Source of the DNA: Thalassospira xiamenensis M-5 = DSM 17429
Lineage (GTDB): Bacteria > Pseudomonadota > Alphaproteobacteria > Rhodospirillales > Thalassospiraceae
DNA length: 64,000 nt
Assembly (NCBI RefSeq): GCF_000300235.2
Contig: NZ_CP004388.1
Coordinates: forward strand, 167,501 to 231,500
Reading direction: 5' to 3'
How positions within the stretch are numbered: position 1 is the first letter of the stretch; every line of letters starts with the position of its first letter. This document shows, one piece after another, positions 15,343 through 26,200 of the stretch. The notes under the pieces are model-generated. The model saw only the letters and a program-made list of their open reading frames with translations. It had not been told where the DNA came from and made no database searches. The position numbers and the translations under genes were made by a program.

Positions 15343-18300
15343 ATGAAAGCTTTTGAGTTCGACCACCAGTTGATTAATGCTTACGAGCATTTTTCCCGCT
15401 CATTCAGCACAATTCGTGCATCTGACTTGAGTGCTGAAGTAAACGCTCAATACGATGCTGGAAGATTTTGGCCAGATGCTTTGTTGTCGCTCAATCCCAG
15501 GTTTTTGGCAGGGCCAACGGTTGATGAGTTGGTGATTTCTAACGATTTGGATGAAGGTACCGGACGTGTCTTTCGGTTTGGAGAAACGCCGCTAAGACTG
15601 CATAAGCACCAAGCTGAGGCAATTGCCAAGGCTAAGTCTGGTAAAAGCTTTGTTGTTACTACAGGCACAGGATCAGGTAAATCCTTATGCTTTTTTGTTC
15701 CTGTTGTGGATGCCATTATTCGGGCGCGTAGAGCTGGTAAACCCCGTCGGACAAAGGCAATTATTGTCTATCCCATGAATGCATTGGCGAATAGCCAGAT
15801 GAAGGAGATCGACAAGTTTATCGCTCAATCAGGCTTACCTGAAGATATCAAGCCTGTTGTCAAACGATACACTGGGCAGGAAAGCCAAGAAGATCGCGAG
15901 CGTATAGCGTCGAACCCGCCTGATATCCTTCTCACCAATTACATGATGGCAGAGCTTCTTCTTACGCGACAAGACGACTTGGATGCGAAAGTGGTCGGGA
16001 ATGCATCAGGGCTCGAATTTATAATTTTAGATGAGCTACACACCTATCGCGGGCGCCAAGGAGCCGATGTTGCAGTCTTGGTTCGCAGACTTCGTGATAG
16101 GTGCTGTGCTGACAATGTACCGATATGTATAGGGACGTCTGCGACTATGGCTTCAGAAGGGTCGGATGAAGGCCGAGCTCTTGCTGTTTCGAAGGTTGCG
16201 TCCCGACTATTCGGAGCCGAGATTGGTCCAGATGCTGTCATAGATGAATCTTTGCAACGTGCAACAGATGACTCCTTAAAAATTGAGAAGGTACTGGGGG
16301 CTTTGGGGAAGGCCATAACTCATCCAATTCCAGATACGCTTAGTGATGAAGTTTTAAAACATCACCCTGTTGCTGTTTGGGCAGAGTTAGAACTTGGGTT
16401 GGAAGATGGCCTGGAGTTGAGACGTAAGAAGCCAATTCCGTTCGAGGAAGCTGTCAGCAAACTATCAAGTGACAGTGGTGTTGAATTAGAAAAATGTCGC
16501 GAATACCTAGAGCAGTTTCTCACAAGGGTGAGCTTGCCGGAACGAGAGCGTGGAGGGGAAAAAGACGCGGCATTCCTTGCCTTCAAACTGCATCGATTTA
16601 TCTCGGGCGCGGGAGAAGTTTTTACGACATTAACGTCCCAGCCACGGCGAATTCTTTTGGAAGGGCAATTAGAGGACCCCGAAGCTCCTGGTAACCGTCT
16701 TTATCCAACCCGTTTTTGTAGAAATTGTGGTCAAGAATATCATGTCGTTACAAAAATAGAAGACGATGGGGTACTGCGCTTCTTACCTCGTAGCATCGAC
16801 GATACGCCTCTCGAACCTGAAGAAGATGAGGTTGCTGGATATCTTTGTCCTGCTAATCCATCTGACGCCGACTTTCAGTTCACGGGTGAACTGGAGGGAT
16901 ATCCGGATAGTTGGCGAGAGGAAAGGAATGGCATTGAGCGTCTAAGATCTTATCGCAAGAAGCGCATGCCTGTTTCTTATTTTATTGGCGCAGATGGTCG
17001 TCACAGTTCCGATGGCAACGGGTTCTGGTTCATACCAGGGAAGTACGCATTTTGTTTGTGTTGCCACGATGAGCCGACCCAAGGGATGAGGGAGCGCAGC
17101 AAACTCGCTGGGCTCTCTGGTGAGGGACGTAGTTCAGCTACGACCTTGTTAGTAGCTAGTGCCTTGGAATGGATGCATAAGCCAAACAGTGGCGTTCCTG
17201 ATACAAAGCGGAAGCTATTGGGGTTCACGGACAATCGGCAGGATGCCGCGTTACAGTCAGGGCATTTCAATGATTTCTTATTTGTAAGCCTACTTCGTGG
17301 TGCCATCCTTCGGGCAGTAATAGCCGCAGGGGCAACTGGGCTAGCTGAAGATGAGTTTGGGCTTAATGTCGTTCGAGCACTTGGTTTCACTTCTGAAAAC
17401 AAAGCTGCTCGAAAGCACTGGCTACTCGACGCGAATGCCGGTGCAATTATGCGTGAAGACGCACAACGTTCCCTTGCCAAAGTACTTGCTCATCGTGTTT
17501 GGACAGATTTGCGTCGCGGATGGCGTTTTACCAATCCCAGTTTATCTGTTTTGAATTTGATCGACGTTAACTTCTTAGGGCTTGAGGAGTTGGCGAGTGA
17601 CCGTGAGCGACTAATGAGCATTTTGCCAGTGCTTGGTGATCTTGATGCTGAACGTCGCCAGATTGTCCTAAAGACCTTGCTATCAGCAATGTTGGAAGGT
17701 CTTGCCGTCCAAACTGAAGCCCTCGACCTCACAGTAATGGATGGTGTGGCACAGAAATCGCGTATGTTGCTTCAAGCGCCATGGGCTATTGATCAAAAGG
17801 AAAACCCAAGGACACGAGCTTCCCTTGTCCTCCGCGCGGGCAATAAGAACGTTGTAACGTTACGCGAGGAGCAAACTCTTTTGCGAGCTGGTCCTAACTC
17901 AAGAATCGCTCGCCTTTTGAACAGCAAAAAGGTTCTGGGGGTAAAACTTAAGAAGGAAGAATACTATGAATTCATGCGGGGTGTTCTCTCCTTCCTTTCA
18001 GAAGAAGGGGTTTTGGTTCCCGTTGAGCTCGACGCGGATGTTACCGGTTGGAGACTGTCGCCGTCGGCGGTGCGTCTTATTCCAGGTCCAGCGGTCTCGG
18101 ATGAAACTAAGCGTGGCAACCAGTATTTTCATAATCTTTACACATCGATTGCAAGTGATCTTAGAAATGGACAAAGTTCTTATTGGGGATTGGAAGGTCG
18201 AGAGCATACGGCTCAAGTATCGCAAAAGCAGCGGGAGTGGCGGGAATGGCGCTTCCGTTTTGAGCAGGATGATATTGAACATCTTATAAATTCGGAGAAT

Positions 18301-20520
18301 AGGACTGAAATAAGGGCATCAGGTGAGTCTGATCAGTTCCTGCCTGCACTATTCTGTTCTCCGACGATGGAACTTGGTGTCGATATTTCTGCGCTAAATG
18401 CGGTGTATCTGCGAAATGTTCCACCAACACCTGCAAATTACGCCCAACGTGCAGGTCGCGCAGGTCGATCAGGGCAAGCTGCCGTTGTGGTTACTTACTG
18501 CGCGTCTGGCTCCCCTCATGATCAATACTTTTTTGACCGCCGGAATGACATGGTGGCGGGTATTGTTCGCCCCCCTGCGCTCGATATCACCAATGAGGAA
18601 TTGGTTCGCTCCCACCTTCACGCCGTCTGGCTGGCAGAGGCCAAACTCAAATTGTCTCCGGATATTCCAGAGATATTGGACCTACATGACGAAAAATATC
18701 CTTTAAAGGAAGAAGTTCTCGAAGTCATTTCAAGGTCCAGTTTGGTGTCTCAAGCTCGGGGGGCGATGGAACGTGTTTTAAACCAGATTTTGCTGTCAGA
18801 TGATGGCAAGTTGCCTGTTTGGATGGGGGACGTTGAAGCCTTTATCCTCCAAACAGCAATGGATGCACCCAAGGAGTTTAATCGTGCATTTGATCGTTGG
18901 CGTGAACTATACAGATCTGCGCGTACCCAGCTGGCAGAAGCAAACAAGCGTTCCGAGATAACCGGTTTGGCAAATGCAGATAGACGCAAGATCAAAGCAG
19001 CTCAAATGCAAGCCCAGGATCAGTTAGCAATCTTGGAGCAGGGTAAGGCTTCCAATGGCTCAGATTTTTACTCCTACAGATATCTTGCAACAGAGGGCTT
19101 TTTGCCGGGGTACAACTTCCCACGGCTGCCGCTATATGCTTTTGTGCCTGGCGAGGGAAGTTCCGGATCCTTCCTGTCTCGAGCGCGGTTCTTGGCAATC
19201 TCAGAATTTGGGCCGAGAAGTCTAATCTATCATGAAGGGCGTGCTTACCGGGTCCTTAAAGCCAAGTTACCTCCAGAAGTTCGTCAGGGCGATGGCTCTG
19301 AGCTTGCAACTAAAGATATTTACATCTGTTCGAATTGTGGAGCTTCACACGAGGGCGAAGTTGAACGTTGTCAGGGCTGCAATAATCATTTGGCGGGAGA
19401 GGTTCCCATAAAAAGGACGCTGCGTATTGATAATGTTGAGGCCGCGCCAACAGAACGTATTACTGCCAACGACGAAGAGCGGGTCAGGCAAGGCTTCGAC
19501 ATCCAGACCGTGTTTTCTTGGCCTCAGAAAGATGGTCGGGTCCAAGTCACAAGTGCTGATTTCGTTTGCGGGGAAAACTCCCTCCTCGCGCTGCAATACG
19601 CGAACAGCGCCGAGATCAGCCGTTTAAATAAAGGTTTGAAAAGGCGTAAGGATCAAACGGTCTTTGGCTTCAATATTGATCCAAGGTCGGGGTATTGGGC
19701 AAAATCTGAAGAAGAAGACAGTGACACGGATGTTCCGCCAGACGTGGTCAAGCCTGTACGTATTGTTCCCATTGTTCGTGACAGGAAAAACGCTTTGTTA
19801 TTCCGGTTCGAGAAGCCCGAGCAATACAAACTGGAGACCATCGCTACTGTTCAGCATGCCCTCCTGCGCGGAATAGAAGTGGTTTTCCAGCTGGAAGAAG
19901 GGGAAATCCTGGGAGAGCCATTACCAGCCAGAGATAACCGAAGAGCGATCCTCACATACGAGGCGACAGAAGGTGGAGCTGGCGTTCTGACCCGGCTGAT
20001 CGATGATGAAAACGCGATCAATGAAATAGCCAGTACTGCGTTGAGCCTTATGCATTTCGAGAATGTTGAAGAGGCAATTGCAGCAGGCGATGCTGCCCTT
20101 CTCAAAGAAAAGGAAGACGGTAGCTGTGTGCGTGGTTGCTACCGTTGTCTCTTGTCATACTTCAACCAGCCGGATCACGAGCTTATTGATCGTTCTAGCC
20201 CTGAAGTGGGACAGTTTCTTATCGACCTTGCTCGAGGACGGATTTTATTGGCCGCAACAGCGGGTTCTGGGGGAATAGCATCGCCTTGGATTGCCGCGTT
20301 CGAAGCCGCCGGACTACCGCAAGTAGATACGATGCCTGCGACCTTCGGTGGTATTGAGTTCGAGTTTATATGGCGTGCTTTTGCGGTTGCTGCGACGACC
20401 GGGAGCATAACACCGGAAGCCGAAGCTGACGCGCTGAATAAAGGGTGGGTTCTGCTTGATCTACCAACTACGTCGTCCGCAGGTTTGCCGGACGATTTCT
20501 TGAAGAATTTTGAGGGTTGA
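15343..20520 (+). CDS. DEAD/DEAH helicase with C-terminal DUF1998 (MZB) domain
   Basis: 1725 residues. Helicase motif I is 'TTGTGSGKS' (106-114), II 'DELH' (230-233) and III 'TSATM'. Later come 'MELGVDISALNAVYLRN' and 'YAQRAGRAGRSGQ' (motifs V and VI). Cysteine clusters ('CRNCGQEY', 'CSNCGASHEGEVERCQGC') probably bind zinc. The C-terminus has the DUF1998 signature 'YEATEGGAGVL' and 'CVRGCYRCLLSYFNQ' (from residue 1595). DISARM normally splits these parts into DrmA (helicase) and DrmB (DUF1998), while Druantia DruE carries both in one chain. First gene of the operon; the next start is only two bases after its stop. Expected role: the motor that loads on or scans invading DNA. Confidence 0.9.
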   Translation: MKAFEFDHQLINAYEHFSRSFSTIRASDLSAEVNAQYDAGRFWPDALLSLNPRFLAGPTVDELVISNDLDEGTGRVFRFGETPLRLHKHQAEAIAKAKSGKSFVVTTGTGSGKSLCFFVPVVDAIIRARRAGKPRRTKAIIVYPMNALANSQMKEIDKFIAQSGLPEDIKPVVKRYTGQESQEDRERIASNPPDILLTNYMMAELLLTRQDDLDAKVVGNASGLEFIILDELHTYRGRQGADVAVLVRRLRDRCCADNVPICIGTSATMASEGSDEGRALAVSKVASRLFGAEIGPDAVIDESLQRATDDSLKIEKVLGALGKAITHPIPDTLSDEVLKHHPVAVWAELELGLEDGLELRRKKPIPFEEAVSKLSSDSGVELEKCREYLEQFLTRVSLPERERGGEKDAAFLAFKLHRFISGAGEVFTTLTSQPRRILLEGQLEDPEAPGNRLYPTRFCRNCGQEYHVVTKIEDDGVLRFLPRSIDDTPLEPEEDEVAGYLCPANPSDADFQFTGELEGYPDSWREERNGIERLRSYRKKRMPVSYFIGADGRHSSDGNGFWFIPGKYAFCLCCHDEPTQGMRERSKLAGLSGEGRSSATTLLVASALEWMHKPNSGVPDTKRKLLGFTDNRQDAALQSGHFNDFLFVSLLRGAILRAVIAAGATGLAEDEFGLNVVRALGFTSENKAARKHWLLDANAGAIMREDAQRSLAKVLAHRVWTDLRRGWRFTNPSLSVLNLIDVNFLGLEELASDRERLMSILPVLGDLDAERRQIVLKTLLSAMLEGLAVQTEALDLTVMDGVAQKSRMLLQAPWAIDQKENPRTRASLVLRAGNKNVVTLREEQTLLRAGPNSRIARLLNSKKVLGVKLKKEEYYEFMRGVLSFLSEEGVLVPVELDADVTGWRLSPSAVRLIPGPAVSDETKRGNQYFHNLYTSIASDLRNGQSSYWGLEGREHTAQVSQKQREWREWRFRFEQDDIEHLINSENRTEIRASGESDQFLPALFCSPTMELGVDISALNAVYLRNVPPTPANYAQRAGRAGRSGQAAVVVTYCASGSPHDQYFFDRRNDMVAGIVRPPALDITNEELVRSHLHAVWLAEAKLKLSPDIPEILDLHDEKYPLKEEVLEVISRSSLVSQARGAMERVLNQILLSDDGKLPVWMGDVEAFILQTAMDAPKEFNRAFDRWRELYRSARTQLAEANKRSEITGLANADRRKIKAAQMQAQDQLAILEQGKASNGSDFYSYRYLATEGFLPGYNFPRLPLYAFVPGEGSSGSFLSRARFLAISEFGPRSLIYHEGRAYRVLKAKLPPEVRQGDGSELATKDIYICSNCGASHEGEVERCQGCNNHLAGEVPIKRTLRIDNVEAAPTERITANDEERVRQGFDIQTVFSWPQKDGRVQVTSADFVCGENSLLALQYANSAEISRLNKGLKRRKDQTVFGFNIDPRSGYWAKSEEEDSDTDVPPDVVKPVRIVPIVRDRKNALLFRFEKPEQYKLETIATVQHALLRGIEVVFQLEEGEILGEPLPARDNRRAILTYEATEGGAGVLTRLIDDENAINEIASTALSLMHFENVEEAIAAGDAALLKEKEDGSCVRGCYRCLLSYFNQPDHELIDRSSPEVGQFLIDLARGRILLAATAGSGGIASPWIAAFEAAGLPQVDTMPATFGGIEFEFIWRAFAVAATTGSITPEAEADALNKGWVLLDLPTTSSAGLPDDFLKNFEG

Positions 20521-20522
20521 GA

Positions 20523-23288
20523 ATGACGGTGAGTTTTACGCCAGGGGATTTGGTGCGCGCGCGGGGCAGAGAGTGGGTCGCACTTCCAGCACCGGGTGAA
20601 GGTCTGATGGCGTTGCGTCCTCTGTCTGGGAATGAGAACGATATTCTCATCCTAGATCCGAACCTTGAGATTACATCGGTCGAACACGCCCGTTTTGATC
20701 TTCCAGAGGATTCTCGTCCCACCGTTCAGTCAAAAGCTGCGCTACTAGCGGATGCCTTGCGTATGACCCTGAGGCGTGGTGCGGGCCCTTTTCGTTCAGC
20801 AGCCCAACTCGCATTCGAACCACGGACTTATCAACTTGTTCCTCTGTTGATGTCTCTGCGACTTCAGGTGCCGCGTCTTTTGATTGCCGACGACGTTGGT
20901 ATCGGTAAGACCATCGAGGCGGGCTTAATTTTGCGTGAATTGATGGATCGGGGGGAGGTTGATGCATTTTCAGTTCTCTGCCCGCCTCATCTTGTGGATC
21001 AGTGGATTATTGAACTCAAGGACCGGTTTGGCATTGAAGCCGTCCCCGTAACATCAGGCACAGCGTCCCGACTGGAGCGCACTCTGCCGCTGGCGCAAAC
21101 GCTATTTGATGCCTACCCGTTCACTGTAGTAAGTCTTGACTACATCAAGGCAGAAAAGCGTCGAGAAGGATTTGCAAGGTCCTGTCCAGACTTTGTGATA
21201 GTCGATGAAGCGCATGCTTGCGTTGGAACGCACAAGGGCAGGCAGCAACGTTTTGACTTACTTCGTGGGCTTGCGAAAGACCCTGAGCGTCGGCTGATAA
21301 TGCTTACGGCAACGCCGCATTCAGGTGACGAAGAAGCCTTCGCGCGTTTGCTTTCATTAATCGACCTAGAGTTCGCGTCCATGGACTTCGATAACGCGCG
21401 GTATCGTGAGCGCTTGGCGCGGCATTTTGTTCAAAGGCGCCGGGTTGATCTGATCGAGGGGGACTGGGACGAAAACAGTTCTTTTCCAAAACATGAAACA
21501 AAGGAGTCCTCTTATCGCCTGTCAGCCGAGCATTTGGCCTTTCAGGAAGCTGCGATAGATTACTGCTTGTCTGTTGTATCGAAAGCTGGAGATCAGAAGA
21601 GAGATCAGCGGCTCGCATTTTGGGGCACGCTTGCCTTGATGCGCTGTGTGGGGTCGTCACCTGCCGCTGCGCTTAGTGCTCTAAGAAATCGTGCCTCGAA
21701 TGAGGCTGACCGCTTGGAGCCGAAGATATTTGATGAAGATGGCGACGATGAAGATGCCGTTGATGTTGAGCCAAATACGATTTTTGCCAATGATCCGGCG
21801 CTTCAGTCTCTTCTAGACCAGGCTAGGGGCCTGTTGGGCACAAAGGATCCCAAACTTGAAGCCCTGGTCAGCGTTCTGAAACCTTTGATTAAGAGCGGGG
21901 CTAACCCAGTTGTGTTTTGTCGTTACCTAGCGACGGCAGAATATGTCAAGAACGGTCTTCGCAAAGCATTCCCGAAGCTGAATGTTCAGTCCGTAACCGG
22001 CGAACTAACGCCCGATGAGCGTCGAGACCGTGTTGCAGAGATGGCGGTTGAAGTTGGCGAAAAGGCTGTTCAGCGGATCTTGGTAGCGACTGACTGCCTG
22101 TCGGAGGGGATCAACTTACAGCAACTATTTGACACGGTTATACATTACGACCTGTCTTGGAACCCAACCCGGCATCAGCAACGGGAGGGGCGTGTAGACC
22201 GCTTTGGCCAACCTGCCGAGTTGGTGCGATCAATCATGATGTTCTCGCCCGACAGTGCCATTGATGGCGCGGTCCTTGACGTGATTCTGAGGAAGGCGCG
22301 GGATATCCGAAAAGCCACTGGTGTAACAGTCCCCTTGCCTGATGAGCGCGGACCAGTGACTGATGCCCTTATAGCAGCAATGATGCTTCGCCGCGGCGGT
22401 CACAAACAGCTGACATTTGATCTGCGTCTAGAGGATGGTACGCAGGCGATGGAAACGCGATGGCGCGACGCAAGTGAAAATGAGAAGAAATCACGTGCTC
22501 GTTTTGCACAGAACGTGATGAAACCGGCCGAGGTGGAACCAGAATGGAACAAGGTAAAAGATCTGCTTGGTTCGCCAGATGATGCGCTTTTGTTCGTCCA
22601 GCGCACAATGTCTCGCTTCGGCGTTCCATTGGAAAAAAAACGCTTAACCTATATCGCGCATGTTCATGCTTTACAGGAAAGTTTGAGAGAGACATTGGCG
22701 CAAAAAGGACAAGAGAAATCGGTTAAGCTTGCTCTTACTGAACCAGCGCCTGCAGGTACATCTCTTCTCACGAGGACGCATCCCCTGACCGCGTCATTGG
22801 CAGAGAGCTTAGTTGAGGCATCTCTTGATCCGGAAGCTATTCCCGACCTTGGTATCGGTCGAGTAGGTGCTTGGCCAACGACAGCGGTTTCAGCAATGAC
22901 ACGGCTGATGCTTTTGCGCATTCGTTTCAAGATAACGGTCCATTCTCGTAAAGAACGAATGTTGCTTGCTGAAGAAGCAGCGCTGGTAGCCCTTCAAGGG
23001 GATCGAATCGTGGCGAATGGTAATGCAGCGCGCGAATTGTTGAACACGTCTGCTACGGCAGACCTCGCTGCTATCGCGCGTGACCGCATGGTCAATGCTG
23101 CGAAATCTGATTTACCTAGGCTGATTGCCGGGCCTTTGGAGATTTTTGTGAACGAGCGTGCTGAGCAACTTGTTGAAGATCACGCGCGGTTGCGAGCAGC
23201 GGCGGGATCGGCCTCCCGCGTTAGTGTTGAGGCTGTCCTTCCACCGGACATTATTGGAATGTTCGTATTGATGCCGGGTGAGGTGTGA
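20523..23288 (+). CDS. drmD: SNF2-type helicase, DrmD-like
   Basis: 921 residues from ATG 20523 (GAGG upstream; an in-frame TTG at 20517 is weaker). Motif I is 'DDVGIGKTIEAGL' (from 123), II 'DEAH' (228-231) and III 'LTATPHSG'. The second RecA lobe has 'FCRYLATAEYVKNGL', 'ATDCLSEGINLQQLFDTV' and 'HQQREGRVDRFGQ'. An SNF2 helicase encoded next to a very large adenine methyltransferase is the hallmark of class 1 DISARM (drmD with drmMI). It probably works as a DNA translocase. A single base separates its stop from the methyltransferase start. Confidence 0.8.
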   Translation: MTVSFTPGDLVRARGREWVALPAPGEGLMALRPLSGNENDILILDPNLEITSVEHARFDLPEDSRPTVQSKAALLADALRMTLRRGAGPFRSAAQLAFEPRTYQLVPLLMSLRLQVPRLLIADDVGIGKTIEAGLILRELMDRGEVDAFSVLCPPHLVDQWIIELKDRFGIEAVPVTSGTASRLERTLPLAQTLFDAYPFTVVSLDYIKAEKRREGFARSCPDFVIVDEAHACVGTHKGRQQRFDLLRGLAKDPERRLIMLTATPHSGDEEAFARLLSLIDLEFASMDFDNARYRERLARHFVQRRRVDLIEGDWDENSSFPKHETKESSYRLSAEHLAFQEAAIDYCLSVVSKAGDQKRDQRLAFWGTLALMRCVGSSPAAALSALRNRASNEADRLEPKIFDEDGDDEDAVDVEPNTIFANDPALQSLLDQARGLLGTKDPKLEALVSVLKPLIKSGANPVVFCRYLATAEYVKNGLRKAFPKLNVQSVTGELTPDERRDRVAEMAVEVGEKAVQRILVATDCLSEGINLQQLFDTVIHYDLSWNPTRHQQREGRVDRFGQPAELVRSIMMFSPDSAIDGAVLDVILRKARDIRKATGVTVPLPDERGPVTDALIAAMMLRRGGHKQLTFDLRLEDGTQAMETRWRDASENEKKSRARFAQNVMKPAEVEPEWNKVKDLLGSPDDALLFVQRTMSRFGVPLEKKRLTYIAHVHALQESLRETLAQKGQEKSVKLALTEPAPAGTSLLTRTHPLTASLAESLVEASLDPEAIPDLGIGRVGAWPTTAVSAMTRLMLLRIRFKITVHSRKERMLLAEEAALVALQGDRIVANGNAARELLNTSATADLAAIARDRMVNAAKSDLPRLIAGPLEIFVNERAEQLVEDHARLRAAAGSASRVSVEAVLPPDIIGMFVLMPGEV

Positions 23289-23289
23289 T

Positions 23290-26200
23290 ATGGCGCGCAA
23301 ACCAATTACCGATATGTCAGCGTGGCCTTCCCTAAGTCTAGAGGGCAATCTGATTGCGCCTGCTATGATAGCTAAAATCGATCATAGGACAGCAGCAGAA
23401 CAGGCACCGGAAGACTATGCCGTTCGAAGGGGGCTCTCTATCCGTGAGGAAATTGCGACGGCTTTTCGCGTCGGACAGTCCCATTACGACGCATACTCTG
23501 AGATCAAGACGCCGTCTCAAGACGCCACACGTCGTTTTGTGTCGGGTTTTTTCAAGGAGACGTTCGGATACGAAGACCTTCACACAGCAGACGCTCCCGT
23601 CGCCATGATTGCAGGTGGGCGAGTACCCGTCGTTGTGGTGCCATCATCTGAAGTGCTCGATCGCCGCAGTCCGACTTTATCCGTCGACCGGTCGCGTTCA
23701 CCGGCCTTTGCTCTTCAAGACTATCTCAACGACAACGACGAGGCACTTTGGGGTATCGTTACCAATGGTCTGCATTTAAGGCTCATGCGGGACAACGCCT
23801 CCCTTACACGACCTGCCTATATTGAGGCTGACCTGGTTCAAATATTTTCGAACGAGGATATTGCTTCTTTTGCAGTACTCTGGCTTTTGATCCACCGGTC
23901 TCGTTTCGGGAGTGAAGGTGCTCCTGCAACGGACTGTGCATTGGAACGCTGGAGAGACAGCGGCTCAAAAGAAGGCGAGGCTGCCCGAGATCGCCTTGCC
24001 GACCAGGTGCAAATCGCGCTGAAAGTGCTCGGATCCGGTTTCCTCGAAGCCAATCCCGAATTAGCCCGGAAGCTGAATTCAGGCGAAGTGAACCTCACGG
24101 ATTGGTTTAATGAGCTCCTTCGCCTTGTATACCGGCTGATATTCCTCATGGTAGCCGAGGATCGAAATCTACTGCATCCAACCGATGCCCGAACTGACGC
24201 CCGTGCCTTATACGCTCAAGGCTACTCCCTCGCAGTTTTGCGTAAGCAATGTTATCGCGCTGCAACTTGGGACAAGCATCACGACCGCTACGAAGGTATA
24301 AAGATTATCTTCCGTGGGCTCGCGCACGGCCAACCTAAACTTGCCTTGCCTGCTCTTGGAGGTCTCTTTGCAGAGGACCGTTTGCCGCACCTCGAAACCG
24401 CCCGCCTGCGCAATAAGGCCTTCATGGAGGCGCTCTACCGCCTCTCCTGGCTCTCAGATAAAACCGGTATGGTCCCCGTGAATTGGCGCGCGATGGAGAC
24501 TGAGGAGCTGGGCTCGGTTTACGAATCCCTCCTCGAACTGCAGCCTCAGCTAGGCGACGACGGAAAGACACTGATTTTCGCCTCCGAGGCCGCAGAGCAG
24601 AAGGGCAACCAGCGCAAGACCACCGGCTCTTACTACACACCGGACAGTCTCGTTCAGGCGCTGCTCGACACCGCACTCGATCCCGTGCTCGACAAGACGG
24701 AGGCCGAGGCGGACGATCCGGCCAAGGAGCTTCTGAAGCTCTCGATTATCGACCCCGCCTGCGGCTCGGGCCACTTCCTGCTGGCCGCCGCCCGTCGCAT
24801 CGCAACGCGGCTGGCCCGTATCCGCGCCGATGGAACGCCATCGCTCGACGATTTCCGCCATGCCCTGCGCGATGTCGCGCGGTCCTGCCTGCACGGAGTT
24901 GACCGCAACCCGATGGCGGTGGAACTGACCAAGGTCGCGCTCTGGATCGAGACGGTCGACCCCGGCCTTCCCCTTGGCTTCTTCGACGCGCAGATCCGTT
25001 GCGGTGACGCACTGCTCGGCGTCTTCGATCTGAAGGTGCTGGAAGCCGGAATTCCGGATGCCGCCTACAAACCGTTAACCGGCGACGATAAGGGCACGGC
25101 GAAATACTATCTGCAGGCCAACAAGGATACGAAAAAGGGCCAAGGAGGGTTCGATTTCGGAACTGGACAGGCTGCCATGCCCACGATGAAACCTTTGGCG
25201 CTGGATTTCTCGGGCTTCCGCGATCTGCCCGAGGATACGGTGGAGCAGATCGACGCCAAGGCCGAGCGGTTCAAGGAGCTACGTAAGGGGCAGACCTTTG
25301 TCCGCGGCAAGGCGGCGGCGGATCTCTATGTGGCGGCCTTCCTGCTGCCCAAGGTGGACGGCGCACCGGCGGGAGCGTCGGAGCGAACAGTGCCGACGAC
25401 CGAGGAGCTGTGGATGGCCCTCAATCAGGGCAAGATGCGGCAGGCGATGGTCGAGGCGCCCAAGGTCGCCCGAAACGCCCGAGCCCTGCATTGGCCGCTG
25501 GAGTTCCCCGACGTGATGCAGCGCGGCGGGTTCGATGTGGTGTTGGGCAACCCGCCGTGGGAGCGGATCAAGCTGCAGGAGCAGGAGTTTTTTGCCTCCC
25601 GCTCGCCCGAGATCGCCAACGCGCCAAACAAGGCCGCGCGCGACCGACTGATCAAGGCGCTGGAGAAGGTCGCGCCGGGAACCACAGACCGCGCGCTGTT
25701 CGATGCTTTCATAGAGGCCAAGCGCGAGGCCGAGGCGACCAGTGAATTCGTTCGTGTGCCGGGCGAAGATGGTGGGCGCTTTGCGCTGACCGGACGAGGC
25801 GACGTGAACACTTATGCCTTGTTCGCAGAGCTGTTCGCCAATCTTGCTAGGCTGCGTGCGGGGATAATTGTACCCACTGGTATCGCAACCGATGCAACCA
25901 CTGCGCCCTTCTTCGCCCATCTTGTGGGAGCGCGGCGGCTTGCAAAGCTCGTGGACTTCGAAAACTCCGCACCAATTTTTTCAGGCGTTCACCGCAGCTT
26001 TAAATTCGCCCTGCTTACCTTGGGCCGCGATGAAAGCAACGCGCGTTTCGCGTTCTTCCTGACTGATCCGTCGCAACTTGTTGAAACAGAACGCAACTTT
26101 GCTCTCACGCCCGCCGATATCGCGGCGATCAATCCCAACACTAACACTGCGCCCGTGTTTCGCTCGCGCGCAGATGCGGAACTTACCGCAAAGATGTATC